Part shown: one piece after another, positions 27,514 to 36,052 of the stretch | Layout of the letters: each line of letters starts with the position of its first letter | How positions within the stretch are numbered: the first letter of the stretch is position 1 | Source of the DNA: Polycladidibacter stylochi | GTDB lineage: Bacteria > Pseudomonadota > Alphaproteobacteria > Rhizobiales > Stappiaceae | Length of the DNA stretch: 64,000 bases | Assembly (NCBI RefSeq): GCF_001562055.1 | Contig: NZ_LLWE01000025.1 | Coordinates: 310,001 to 374,000 of the forward strand | Direction of reading: 5' to 3' | Made by a program: the position numbers and the translations under genes | Notes under the pieces: model-generated | Databases searched by the model: none | What the model was told of the DNA's origin: nothing | What the model saw: only the letters and a program-made list of their open reading frames with translations

Positions 27514-28695
27514 TTATTGCATTAAGCATAATTCTCTGGTTTGGCGCGCTATCATTTTTTCCTCATTTGTTGCGATAGCAAAAATCGTGGCCTTTGCGGA
27601 CGGCTTTGAAAGGCATGCGAAAGTAGAATTACAACCACTATTAGCCTCGCGATCAATTTCCAGCCCGAGATACTCGAGCCCAGAACAAACGCTTTCGCGC
27701 GTTCTTGCCGAATTCTCACCGACACCACCTGTAAACACCAAAGCATCCAACCCGCCAATTGTAGCGGTGAGTGAGGCAAGCTCGCGGCGAATACGGTTAT
27801 CGTAATACTCAAGAGCCTGTAAAGCTGATTGTTCCTTTGAAGCCTCTAGATCACGCATATCCTGCGAGATACCGGAAAGACCTTTCAAGCCAGATTCTTT
27901 CGTGAGCAAATCAGAGACCTGTTTGGGTGTCATACCCTTTTTCTCAATCAAATAAAGCACAACACCAGGATCAAGCAAACCACACCGAGTGCCCATTACC
28001 AACCCATCAAGCGGTGAAAAGCCCATAGTTGTTGCAACTGATTTACCATCTTTTAGCGCACATAAAGAGGCACCATTGCCAAGGTGAGCAATAACAACTC
28101 TACCCTCAGCTAAATCAGGTGATACCTGTTTCAGTTCCTCAGCAATATAATGATACGACTGTCCATGAAAACCAAAGCGGCGTACACCACCCTCATAGTA
28201 TTCGAGTGGTAACGCAAAAGCTTCGTTGACAAATTTTTGTGATCTATGAAAAGCTGTATCAAAGCAGGCGACATTTGGCTTGTCTCCAAACGCTCGCTTA
28301 GCGCCGCGGATACCAGCAAGATTATGCGGGTTATGTAAAGGAGCAATCCAGTTAAGAGTTTCTAACTGCGCTTCGATATTCTCGCAAACAAGTACCGGTT
28401 TGCTAAACAAATCATAGCCATGCGCAACACGGTGACCAATTGCATCAACTGCACGCGTTGGCGAATGCGCGTCTAACAGGTCAAGAATACCGTCAAGTGC
28501 AGTATCATGGTCACACTTACCTTCCGCACTCAAAGGACTATCGCAAATTACATCGCCCCTATCCGTTTTTGATTTTAAATGTGCACGCGGCGACCCGATG
28601 CCATCAACCAAACCAGTTAGTACAGCAGTTTCATGCTGAAATAGTTGAAATTTTATTGATGACGAGCCCGCATTGAGAACAAGAATACTATCCAT
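27514..28695 (-). CDS. ackA: Acetate kinase
   Basis: A 393-residue ASKHA-fold kinase that interconverts acetate and acetyl phosphate with ATP. Motifs are in order: LVLNAGSSSIKFQ at the N-terminus, GHRVAHG near residue 85, ACFDTAFH near 145, VVIAHLGNGASLCA near 205, MGTRCGLLDPGV near 240 and FTGGVGENSARTRE near 325. Length is normal. It is monocistronic here; phosphotransacetylase or phosphoketolase, the usual partners, are not adjacent. It could process acetate released by NagA, but that is only a possibility. Confidence 0.95.
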   Translation of the reverse strand: MDSILVLNAGSSSIKFQLFQHETAVLTGLVDGIGSPRAHLKSKTDRGDVICDSPLSAEGKCDHDTALDGILDLLDAHSPTRAVDAIGHRVAHGYDLFSKPVLVCENIEAQLETLNWIAPLHNPHNLAGIRGAKRAFGDKPNVACFDTAFHRSQKFVNEAFALPLEYYEGGVRRFGFHGQSYHYIAEELKQVSPDLAEGRVVIAHLGNGASLCALKDGKSVATTMGFSPLDGLVMGTRCGLLDPGVVLYLIEKKGMTPKQVSDLLTKESGLKGLSGISQDMRDLEASKEQSALQALEYYDNRIRRELASLTATIGGLDALVFTGGVGENSARTRESVCSGLEYLGLEIDREANSGCNSTFACLSKPSAKATIFAIATNEEKMIARQTRELCLMQ

Positions 28696-28907
28696 TGTTA
28701 TTCCGTTTTTCGAGTAAATATCGATGTTCTCTTAGGATAGGTTGCAGATAAATAGTTACAACCTACTAATTGGATTATGATAAAGAGTAATTAGGGATTG
28801 TTACGATTAAGTCACTAAAATCCGTAGATGCTTGACGTTAATTGTTCCAAGTTGGATGTCATCGATGATGATTTCTAATACTTTTAGCTATATCATTACA
28901 CGCACCC

Positions 28908-29831
28908 CTATTTAGCCCCCATTCCAATAATACTCGTGCACCAGTCAACAAACTGGGAAACTGCTGGCCTCGCCTGTTCACGGTGTCGTGCATAATAAGC
29001 CGCATCTTCATTAATTGCTGTATCCGAAAGAACGACCAGATCTCCCCTTTCTATTTCCGCCTTAAATGTTTCGACAGGGCAAAGTGCGATACCGTGCCCA
29101 GCAATTGCTGCGGTAACAAGAAGATTAAAATCTTGATAAACTGGCCAGTTATCCCCTCCAACCCATTTAATACCAGCAGCTTGAAACCAGTTACGCCAAC
29201 CATCCCTGTTTTCATCATGCAGTAATGGAACTATTGAGATATCTCCTGGAAAAGTAAGGTTACTGTATTTATTGAGAAATGAAGGACTACAAACGGGTTT
29301 GGTTGCCCGTGAGATTAACCAATTTGAGCGAACATGACTGCTGTCCTCTGTTCCTAGCGTAACCAAAACATCGATACCACCACTCAACAATTTCTGATTT
29401 GCTGTCGCATAAACTACTCTAACATCTAGTTCAGGGTGAGTAGTGGTAAAGTCGTTCAAATTAGGAACGAGTAACCTGCTCGCAATGGACGGAATACAAC
29501 CTACTGTAAGTACCTCTTTACCATCCAAAGCTCTTACTTCTCTGCATGCTTCATCTATTTCAGCTAAAGCAGGTGCCAATTTCCGATATAAGGTTTCACC
29601 TGCATGTGTTAGCTCAACGCCTCTTACCTTGCGTTTAAATAGGTCGGTACCAAACCAAGTCTCCAAATTCTTAATTTGATGACTTACAGCAGCATAAGTA
29701 ACACAAAGTTCATCCCCAGCCTTGGAGAAAGATAGATTTCTTGCGGCAGCCTCAAAGACCCTAATTGCGGTTAATTTAGGTAGTTTTATGTAAGTATTTC
29801 TCACACCTGATAAAAAAGGATCATTTGTCAT
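28908..29831 (-). CDS. LysR family regulator (GcvA-like)
   Basis: A 307-residue LysR-type regulator. The N-terminal winged helix (AIRVFEAAARNLSFSKAGDELCVTYAAVSHQIKNLE) and first strand of the effector domain (LTVGCIPSIASRLLVPNLNDF) are clear, and the C-terminal half resembles the GcvA/AmpR branch (HGIALCPVETFKAEIERGDLV). It diverges from the EctC-like gene across 133 bases and is the likely regulator of that gene and the ABC genes that follow. Confidence 0.92.
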   Translation of the reverse strand: MTNDPFLSGVRNTYIKLPKLTAIRVFEAAARNLSFSKAGDELCVTYAAVSHQIKNLETWFGTDLFKRKVRGVELTHAGETLYRKLAPALAEIDEACREVRALDGKEVLTVGCIPSIASRLLVPNLNDFTTTHPELDVRVVYATANQKLLSGGIDVLVTLGTEDSSHVRSNWLISRATKPVCSPSFLNKYSNLTFPGDISIVPLLHDENRDGWRNWFQAAGIKWVGGDNWPVYQDFNLLVTAAIAGHGIALCPVETFKAEIERGDLVVLSDTAINEDAAYYARHREQARPAVSQFVDWCTSIIGMGAK

Positions 29832-29940
29832 TTAGCTAAATTGCATTCACTCTCCACACATAAACTAAAAGCACAACAAGACAATAGGAACTGCTGCCTA
29901 GAAAAGTTCCTTCCACTGTAGCGATAGAGTGGTTTGATTA

Positions 29941-29952
29941 AGTTTGTAAACT
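29941..29952. promoter_or_regulatory. Small palindrome in front of the EctC-like gene
   Basis: agttt-gt-aaact is a 5-bp inverted repeat 12 bases before the ATG, within the LysR-ectC divergent region. It could be part of a LysR site or overlap the leader; evidence is limited to symmetry and position. Confidence 0.3.
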
Positions 29953-29964
29953 GTGGAGATCTAA

Positions 29965-30351
29965 ATGTTCGTACGCTCATTAGCTGATGTTGAAAAGACT
30001 GATTTCTTTGTCGAATGGGGAAATGGGACCAGCCATCGTTTGCTAACAGAACAAGACCAAATGGGTTTTACTGTCTGTCATACTGTAGTGCGAGCCAATA
30101 CCGTTTCAGAGTTGCATTACCGAAATCACCTGGAAGCATGCTACTGCATTGATGGTGAAGGTGAAGTCGAAGACATGGAAGGTAAAATCTATCCGATCAA
30201 AAAAGGTGATATTTATGTACTTGATAAGCATGATCGGCACTTTCTTCGTGGTGGTAAAAACGAGGATTTAATCTTGGTAAGTGTGTTCAATCCACCGTTA
30301 ACAGGCAAAGAACGTCACAACCTCAACAATCCCGATGGATCAGCCTACTAA
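29965..30351 (+). CDS. Solitary EctC-like cupin (ectoine synthase family)
   Basis: A 128-residue cupin clearly related to ectoine synthase: [54 protein letters not shown] and [11 protein letters not shown]. The metal ligands known from EctC appear conserved as Glu57, Tyr84 and His92, and the catalytic pair as Glu116 and His118. However, the usual Trp before the S-x-R-L-L motif is Gly21, the pocket sequence G-F-S-F-H is replaced by GFTVC, and the Cys before V-F-N/T-P is Ser106. No ectA, ectB or ask_ect gene is present. It may cyclise imported N-acetyl-diaminobutyrate or act on a different substrate. The neighbouring ABC genes point to an imported compound. Confidence 0.82.
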   Translation: MFVRSLADVEKTDFFVEWGNGTSHRLLTEQDQMGFTVCHTVVRANTVSELHYRNHLEACYCIDGEGEVEDMEGKIYPIKKGDIYVLDKHDRHFLRGGKNEDLILVSVFNPPLTGKERHNLNNPDGSAY

Positions 30352-30375
30352 TTTTGTCACTCGAAGCTACTAGTT

Positions 30376-30398
30376 CTACTGTTTTGAAGAAACAGTAG
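30376..30398 (+). terminator. Hairpin after the EctC-like gene
   Basis: ctactgttt (30376-30384) and aaacagtag (30390-30398) pair perfectly with a five-base loop, 25 bases after the stop codon. No T-run follows, so partial termination or mRNA stabilisation is likely. Confidence 0.5.
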
Positions 30399-30630
30399 AG
30401 GATAAGTATGCGCTACGCATATATATTACGGCAAAAAGAAGACTATTGATGTTAATTGCATAAATACTGATTTTGTAACTCAAAGGAGAGATTGGTTACA
30501 TCTTCTATTATTAATGCAACTCAAGTATTTTCACTTAAAAATAAGTATAGATACTTTAATGGCATCAACATTCTTACCATTACTAAAGGTCAGAAATAGT
30601 TTTCCAATGTTAAAAATGAGGGGAAGCAAT

Positions 30631-31443
30631 ATGCTAAATATAAAGTCTATAACTACTTCTGTTTTACTATCAACTACAATCTCAGCCAGTGCTTTAGCAG
30701 GTAGCACAATCACTGACGGTTCAATTTTAGTTGGTACCGATTTAAGTTACCCACCATACAACTATATTGATGAGAATGGCGCTCCAGCTGGTTTCGATGT
30801 TGAGCTGATGACCGCATTAGCTAAGAGAACAGAATTAAATATAACTTTCCTTGATACAAAATTTGAGAACCTCATTTTGGGTGTCAATGGTCAACAATTT
30901 GATGTGATTGCTTCCACTCTCTATGTTAAACCTGAGCGTGCCAAGAAAATTGATTACGTTCCATATATGAAGACTGGCGTTTCAATAGCAGTAGCTTCTA
31001 GTAGCGGTAAATCATTTGCTACATTAAATGATCTATGTGGCCAAGTGGTAGGCTCCATTAAAGGTGCAGCTTGGTTAGAAGCATTTGAGGAAATGAATAC
31101 TGGTATTTGCGCCAAAAACCCAATAGACAGCCGCGAGTTTCCAACCTCCCCTGAAGCCACCCAAGCACTACTATCGGGCGGAGTTGATGCACAAGTAGAA
31201 GACTCGGCTGTACTCGGCGCTGCAGTCGATAAACTGAATGGACGTTTGGTAATCTCATCCAAAGAGCAATTCTATCCAGTAATCGTAGGCTTGGGTGTTA
31301 AAAAGAATAATGAGGCCTTGGTAAACGACTTACGCGTTGCACTGAAGGGCCTAGAGGAGGATGGAACATACACTGATCTTCTCAAAAAATACAATCTGGC
31401 GAAGCCAAGTGAGGAAGAGTTCCTCAAAGCAGTAGGTCAGTAG
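30631..31443 (+). CDS. Polar amino-acid type ABC transporter substrate-binding protein (SBP family 3)
   Basis: About 270 residues. The start is the ATG at 30631, preceded by gagggga; the open frame reaches 30514 but without a ribosome site. A signal peptide (MLNIKSITTSVLLSTTISASALA) is followed by a family 3 periplasmic receptor: VGTDLSYPPYNYIDENGAPAGFDVELM, GVNGQQFDVIASTLYVKPERAKKIDYV and ATQALLSGGVDAQVEDSAV. It resembles receptors for polar amino acids and ectoine (EhuB type). The ligand is probably related to the EctC-like enzyme's substrate, which is inference from operon order. Confidence 0.88.
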   Translation: MLNIKSITTSVLLSTTISASALAGSTITDGSILVGTDLSYPPYNYIDENGAPAGFDVELMTALAKRTELNITFLDTKFENLILGVNGQQFDVIASTLYVKPERAKKIDYVPYMKTGVSIAVASSSGKSFATLNDLCGQVVGSIKGAAWLEAFEEMNTGICAKNPIDSREFPTSPEATQALLSGGVDAQVEDSAVLGAAVDKLNGRLVISSKEQFYPVIVGLGVKKNNEALVNDLRVALKGLEEDGTYTDLLKKYNLAKPSEEEFLKAVGQ

Positions 31444-31468
31444 TTTGTACCCATAACTACATATTTAG

Positions 31469-31498
31469 GCGACGCACTATATTGGTGTGTCGCTTTTT
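31469..31498 (+). terminator. Intra-operon terminator between binding protein and permease
   Basis: gcgacgca (31469-31476) pairs with tgtgtcgc (31486-31493) with one G-T wobble and is followed by five T. It lies 25 bases after the binding-protein stop and probably lets only part of the transcripts reach the permease-ATPase gene. Confidence 0.72.
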
Positions 31499-31516
31499 CT
31501 TTCGGAGGAGAACACG

Positions 31517-31660
31517 ATGCAATTCGACTGGAACTATCTGTTCAGTCTAGCCAGTTTCAAAGACTTTTGGACAGCAAGTCTGTTGGTAGCTTGGCTTAGC
31601 ATCCTGACATGGACAATTGGCGTAGTTACGGGTTTTTTTCGTTGCGTTAGCTCGTACTAA
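31517..31660 (+). pseudogene. N-terminal fragment of the ABC permease, cut off by a frameshift
   Basis: From the ATG at 31517 (preceded by ggaggag) the frame reads MQFDWNYLFSLASFKDFWTA, a normal start of a His/Glu/Gln/Arg-type permease, but stops at 31660 after 47 codons. The cause is a run of seven T (31633-31639). With six T the frame continues as GFFVALARTNGPFWLRQLAG straight into the open frame that follows. So this is the first part of the permease-ATPase gene, shifted by one base. The lesion may be a true mutation, slippage-prone coding or a sequencing error. Confidence 0.8.
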
Positions 31661-31682
31661 CGGGCCATTCTGGCTACGCCAG

Positions 31683-33020
31683 TTGGCTGGCACCTACATT
31701 TGGTTTTTCAGAAGCTTGCCGCTTCTTGTTCTACTAATTTTTGTGTACAATTTGCCACAATTGATGCCTGGCTTGCGCCCAATTCTATCTAACCCTTTTT
31801 GGGCTGGTTTGATTGCATTGGTCATTAGCGAAACAGCATACATTGCGGAAATCCATCGCGGTGGACTTTTATCAATTGATAATGGTCAACATGAAGCAGC
31901 CCATGCTCTAGGAATTCGCTCCTTTGGGAAATACAGGCAGATTATTGTACCACAAGCATTTCGTGTGGCTTTGCCAACCTTGGGCAACCAATTCATAACC
32001 ATTGTAAAGTTGACTTCATTGGTTTCCGTTATTTCACTCTCTGAAATACTATTGGTTGGTCAACGCCTTTATACTAGAAACTTTCTAGTCATAGAAACTT
32101 TAGTAGCCGTATCTTTGTACTATGTAATGATAGTAACAGTATTTACATGGGCAGCTAGTTGGCTAGAACGTCGTATGGATGTGACACGTAGAAAGACATC
32201 TGAACGTGAAGTACCAGTTTCCACTGAGAAAAAAGAGATTGTAAGATCAGCTCGAAAAATCGGTGAAGAAATTGTCGTTGATATGAAAAAGGTACGAAAG
32301 GCTTTCGGTAAAAAAGTTGTACTCAACGACATCTCACTTGAAGTTCGATCTGGTGAAGTGGTAAGCGTTATTGGCCCATCTGGTTCAGGTAAAACGACAC
32401 TAATCCGTACAATCAATGCACTACAAGATATAGATGCAGGCACTATACGCTTCCATGGTGAGGATTGGATTGATGGAAATGGGCGCTACCAGTTAGCAAA
32501 AACTTTTCATGACGATGTGGTGCACTTAGGAATGGTGTTCCAATCATTCAACCTATTCCCCCATAAAACAGTTCTGGAGAACATTATGATGGCACCTCGC
32601 TATCATAAAATGGGAAGTAATGCAGAACTGAAAGAAAAAGCAGAAGGCTATCTTCATAAGGTAGGTATGGCCGCTCACGCAGATAAGTATCCGCACCAGC
32701 TTTCTGGGGGACAAAAGCAGCGTGTCGCTATATCCCGCGCACTAGCAATGGAACCACGGGCCATTTTGTTTGACGAGCCGACATCAGCACTTGATCCTGA
32801 ACTTGTAGCAGAAGTTCTTCGAGTAATTGAAATGCTCGCTTCAGAAGGGATGACAATGATTATTGTGACCCACGAAATGCGTTTTGCAACACGCATAAGC
32901 GATCGTATCATCATGATGGAAGATGGCAATATGGTTGCTAATATAAAATCCCAAGAGCTTGCTACTGCTCCTGAAGGCGAGAGAGTCAGGCAGTTTATGG
33001 CTCAATCTGAACACGGCTAG
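31683..33020 (+). CDS. Permease-ATPase fusion of a polar amino-acid ABC transporter (5' end in another frame)
   Basis: A 445-codon frame. Residues 1-165 are the rest of a HisM/GlnP-type permease: YIWFFRSLPLLVLLIFVYNLP, ISETAYIAEIHRGGLLSIDNGQHEAAHALG (EAA loop) and LVSVISLSEILLVGQRL. After a ~35-residue charged linker an ABC ATPase follows from about residue 200: Walker A GPSGSGKTTLIR, Q-loop MVFQSFNLFPH, signature LSGGQKQRVAISRALAMEP and Walker B AILFDEPTSALDPEL. Fusion of permease and ATPase in one chain makes the transporter a two-gene system with the upstream receptor. The true gene would start at 31517 if the T7 run were six. The TTG at 31683 lacks a ribosome site. Confidence 0.85.
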   Translation: MAGTYIWFFRSLPLLVLLIFVYNLPQLMPGLRPILSNPFWAGLIALVISETAYIAEIHRGGLLSIDNGQHEAAHALGIRSFGKYRQIIVPQAFRVALPTLGNQFITIVKLTSLVSVISLSEILLVGQRLYTRNFLVIETLVAVSLYYVMIVTVFTWAASWLERRMDVTRRKTSEREVPVSTEKKEIVRSARKIGEEIVVDMKKVRKAFGKKVVLNDISLEVRSGEVVSVIGPSGSGKTTLIRTINALQDIDAGTIRFHGEDWIDGNGRYQLAKTFHDDVVHLGMVFQSFNLFPHKTVLENIMMAPRYHKMGSNAELKEKAEGYLHKVGMAAHADKYPHQLSGGQKQRVAISRALAMEPRAILFDEPTSALDPELVAEVLRVIEMLASEGMTMIIVTHEMRFATRISDRIIMMEDGNMVANIKSQELATAPEGERVRQFMAQSEHG

Positions 33021-33038
33021 CCAATAATTCTACTGAGC

Positions 33039-33072
33039 AAAGAGGCTTGCTTCGCAATGAGCAAGCCTCTTT
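33039..33072. terminator. Terminator between convergent ABC and SorC genes
   Basis: aaagaggcttgc (33039-33050) and gcaagcctcttt (33061-33072) form a perfect 12-bp stem with a ten-base loop between two convergent genes. Confidence 0.65.
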
Positions 33073-33151
33073 CGCAAAAACAAGACTTATGCATCCTGTT
33101 AAATCATTATGCAAATGACGCGCAATCTACCATAAATCTAAAGCCCAAACA

Positions 33152-34105
33152 TTAGCTGCTCTCCCTATGCAGCTTTAACGTGGCACGGGCAGTTGCCTCA
33201 TCCACGATTAAATCAGTTATGTATCCTGTGAGCAGCAAGCCTCGTAAAGCCTGCGCTTTATCAACGCCGTCAACAATAACGATGACCCGCTTCGTCTTGG
33301 CAATCAACTCCAGTGGAATTCGAACAACAATATCTGTTTCACTTTCAATAATCCGTCCAGATATATCAAAAAAGTAGGAGGCAAACACACCTACAGCTTT
33401 TCCTGTTCGAAGCTTATTTCCAAATCGAGCTGCAGTCGCCTGATCTGGTATGACAGGGTAGGTGTTAATACCCAAAACAATGGTATCGAGCTGCGACCAC
33501 AAATTAAAAATACTCTTAAAGTCGTGAGTATCTTCAAAAAGCTCCTTATCACTCTGTGAGTTTGGAAAAGCCGGCGCATGTAAATACTGCGGTGTAAAAG
33601 CAATTTTTTCAGAAAATAGTCGCGTTAATTCATTCGCCTGCATAGACTTAATTGGGAATGGCGCACTACCAATAATTGGGCAGACTTTGTGTTCAAGCGA
33701 AATGTCCCTATCAGAATCGCTCAGCTTTTCTATTAGCTCACCAATAGTTTCGCCCCATCCCAACCCTATGTTTTGCATTTGATTGCTAAGGCTATCAATG
33801 TAGCTAGCCGCCTGAGATATGAGAAGGTGATGCGTTAAGTTAGCTTCCTTAGCGTTTGTTGGCACGATTAAACCGGTACTGACACCAAACTTGTCAGAAA
33901 TTTCAGCCATTAAATCGTCATTACTGCCGATAGGGGAAACGACCTCAATTCGCACAATACCTTGCTTCTTGGCGTCAGCGAGAATTTTGCTCACAGCCGG
34001 TCGTGAAATTCCGACCATCTTGGCAATATCTGCCTGCGTCAACTCCTTCTCGTAATACATACGGCAGATTTCTACCATTCTTAATGTATCTTGGTTCACT
34101 TTCAT
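33152..34105 (-). CDS. SorC/DeoR-type sugar-binding regulator (LsrR-like)
   Basis: About 317 residues from the ATG at 34105 (MKVNQDTLRMVEICRMYYE); the frame also opens with a GTG at 34153, which looks too far upstream. The helix-turn-helix ELTQADIAKMVGISRPAVSKILADAKKQGIVRIEVV is followed by a SorC sugar-phosphate-binding domain (FGVSTGLIVP, NIGLGWGETIGELIE, DTIVLGINTYPVIPDQATAARFGN, RGLLLTGYITDLIVDEATA). SorC/LsrR proteins bind phosphorylated sugars or phospho-AI-2 and are released from DNA. It sits behind a terminator downstream of the Lsr-like cluster and probably represses that cluster through the palindromes near 43.2-43.4 kb. Confidence 0.88.
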   Translation of the reverse strand: MKVNQDTLRMVEICRMYYEKELTQADIAKMVGISRPAVSKILADAKKQGIVRIEVVSPIGSNDDLMAEISDKFGVSTGLIVPTNAKEANLTHHLLISQAASYIDSLSNQMQNIGLGWGETIGELIEKLSDSDRDISLEHKVCPIIGSAPFPIKSMQANELTRLFSEKIAFTPQYLHAPAFPNSQSDKELFEDTHDFKSIFNLWSQLDTIVLGINTYPVIPDQATAARFGNKLRTGKAVGVFASYFFDISGRIIESETDIVVRIPLELIAKTKRVIVIVDGVDKAQALRGLLLTGYITDLIVDEATARATLKLHRESS

Positions 34106-34359
34106 TGGAGCTGTACCTGTAAGAAATTTGGGGCCTTTTGCGGGGCTTATCACATGGACTTATTGTTTTGGTCCAATAGACAAAACTAACTCTTCGCACA
34201 TCTGCGTAAAATATTAAATCCTGATATTCTTTATCAACACGACTCTCAGTGATCTGAATAAACCTTGCAATCAATTAGGTTAGACATTTACAAAGTTCAT
34301 ATTTATCAAAGTAATCGCTTCTAGATTCCATACTTTTGCTATTCACAATGATATGCCAA

Positions 34360-34384
34360 TCAGGCCTGTAAAAAACAGGCCTGA
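34360..34384 (-). terminator. Terminator of the Lsr-like catabolic operon
   Basis: tcaggcctgt (34360-34369) and acaggcctga (34375-34384) form a perfect 10-bp stem with a five-base loop, 16 bases beyond the sugar isomerase stop. It separates the operon from the regulator gene downstream. Confidence 0.65.
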
Positions 34385-34400
34385 AGTGAGCACGATTAAA

Positions 34401-34994
34401 TCAATCAAGGAAGAACTTGCCATTCGGATGGCTGAAGCACAAGCCTTCATGATCATGATGGGTAGCATACTCGGTCACAATTGCACCTTGCGGCCCTGCC
34501 CGCATCCAATGGCGTTCACCAGGAGCAGAGAGCATTGCTACATTGCCCGGCAAAACTTCTTCACGTTTAAAAGCGGTCGTACATTCAGTATGCGAGCTAG
34601 GAATATCCTGTGCAACGCCCTCTGTTGGCTGACCTTCTGCATAGGTGTATATACTACCGTGACGCACGTGCCAAGCTTCGCATTTTTCGTTCGTTGCATC
34701 GGTTGCAACATGCCAATGCTCTGGTATTGCTTGGTTAGGAAGCAAGAAGATTTCATGACCACTAATGTTGTATTTTGCATCAGTAATCCAGAAAATACCG
34801 GCCATGCCTGACTCGGCAAAGTTACCAATATTGAAATCCTTCACCCAAAAATCATCGGTGTCGAAACGTGGTGGAATGGGATAGTTATAGAAGCGCATCA
34901 TTTCAAGGTAGGCTTCACGCGCTACATCCATTTTAAATGTGCCATCAGCATCATAGAAGTGCTCGTTTGGATAAACCTTAAGTTCTGCAGTCAT
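34401..34994 (-). CDS. Cupin sugar isomerase, D-lyxose/D-mannose isomerase-like (YdaE type)
   Basis: A 197-residue single-domain cupin. It follows the pattern of Bacillus YdaE-type D-lyxose/D-mannose isomerases: EIFLLPNQAIPEHWHV with the two metal His, the metal Glu in KCEAWHVRHGSIYTYAEG, then SAPGERHWMRAGPQGAIVTEYATHHD with the last His. Such enzymes interconvert an aldose and its 2-ketose with Mn. It is the last gene of the operon that also holds the transporter, a DhaK/DhaL kinase and an LsrF-like aldolase, so it would make the ketose for phosphorylation. The true substrate is not known. Confidence 0.75.
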   Translation of the reverse strand: MTAELKVYPNEHFYDADGTFKMDVAREAYLEMMRFYNYPIPPRFDTDDFWVKDFNIGNFAESGMAGIFWITDAKYNISGHEIFLLPNQAIPEHWHVATDATNEKCEAWHVRHGSIYTYAEGQPTEGVAQDIPSSHTECTTAFKREEVLPGNVAMLSAPGERHWMRAGPQGAIVTEYATHHDHEGLCFSHPNGKFFLD

Positions 34995-35056
34995 TTTATT
35001 CTCCTAAGTCTATAGAGAGGTGTTCATTATTCTTTGAATTTTAGTAGAGAACTTAC

Positions 35057-36052
35057 TTAGCGGCTTGAGGCAGCGTAAGGCTTCAAGGTGCGTGTAATGT
35101 AGCTTTTGATCTTTTCTCGCTCATTGATAGCCATGGCAACCACAAGGATTAAGCCTTTGATGATTGTTTGCCAAAAGATCAAAACATTCATCATGCTCAA
35201 ACCATTACCGATCACAGTAATAATCATTGCAGCAACAAGCGTACCGACGATTGTCCCACGACCACCGGTCAAGGCAGTACCACCCAACATAATAGAAACG
35301 ATAACATCCATATAGAACATTTCGTAGACACGTGGGTCACCTGCACCAAGGCGTGAAGCTGTCATAATACCTGCAAAAGAAGCCATAAGAGCAACAACAA
35401 CAAATAGTACAGTCACAATCTTGTTTACATTGATACCAGAAAGTAAAGCTGCATTTTCATTACTGCCGATAGACATTGCATACTTACCAAGTATCGTTTT
35501 ATTCGCAACGATCCAGAAGAATACACAACCAATAACAGCAAGAATGATGGGAAGAGGAATGCCCAATACAACACCGTTCATGAGTGTTCCAAATGCCTCA
35601 GGCAAATCACCACGCACGGACTGACCATTACATATTACCAGCGCGAAACCTTTACCCATGAACATCATGCCAAGTGTCGCAATGAATGGCGAAATATCCC
35701 ATTTGGTAACCAGTATGCTGTTCAGGATACCAAAGCATGCACCAGCCGCTAGCGTCAAAACAAACGCAATAGTCAGGGGCACACCTGAAAGTGCCAGCAT
35801 GGTGTAGAGCACACCGCTGAATGCCAGATTGGAACCGGCAGACAGATCGAAGTTACCAGTCATCATCAATATGGTTGCTGCACTAGCAGCAATTAATAAT
35901 GATGATGATTGCTTAAGCATATTAAAGTAGTTACCTACCTCAAAGAAGTGCTCGGAAGAAAATGCAAAGTATGCATTCAACGCGATTAGCACAAGAAATA
36001 GGATGAATGTTTGTGTTCCAGCAATAGATTTGAATTTTTCGCTAAGAGTCAT
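35057..36052 (-). CDS. CUT2-type sugar ABC transporter permease (second permease, LsrD/RbsC family)
   Basis: A 331-residue membrane protein of the RbsC/LsrC/LsrD family. Typical segments are ILMMTGNFDLSAGSNLAFSGVL near residue 60, LVTKWDISPFIATLGMMFMGKGFALVI near 115, LSGINVNKIVTVLFVVVALMASFAGIMTASRLGAGDPRV near 205 and VIVSIMLGGTALTGGRGTIVGTLVAAMI near 255. Its start overlaps the ATPase stop by four bases (ATGA). Two different permeases in one operon, as here, is the arrangement of the Lsr AI-2 transporter rather than of ribose transporters. Confidence 0.92.
   Translation of the reverse strand: MTLSEKFKSIAGTQTFILFLVLIALNAYFAFSSEHFFEVGNYFNMLKQSSSLLIAASAATILMMTGNFDLSAGSNLAFSGVLYTMLALSGVPLTIAFVLTLAAGACFGILNSILVTKWDISPFIATLGMMFMGKGFALVICNGQSVRGDLPEAFGTLMNGVVLGIPLPIILAVIGCVFFWIVANKTILGKYAMSIGSNENAALLSGINVNKIVTVLFVVVALMASFAGIMTASRLGAGDPRVYEMFYMDVIVSIMLGGTALTGGRGTIVGTLVAAMIITVIGNGLSMMNVLIFWQTIIKGLILVVAMAINEREKIKSYITRTLKPYAASSR

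Noticed and set aside
27425-27805. 126-codon plus-strand frame
   Set aside because: It overlaps the 3' end of acetate kinase in antisense and has no supporting feature.
34401-34994. Dioxygenase or storage-protein type cupin
   Set aside because: The spacing of metal residues and the C-terminal HWMRAGPQGAIVTE pattern fit the lyxose/mannose isomerase family better, and the operon context is sugar catabolism.
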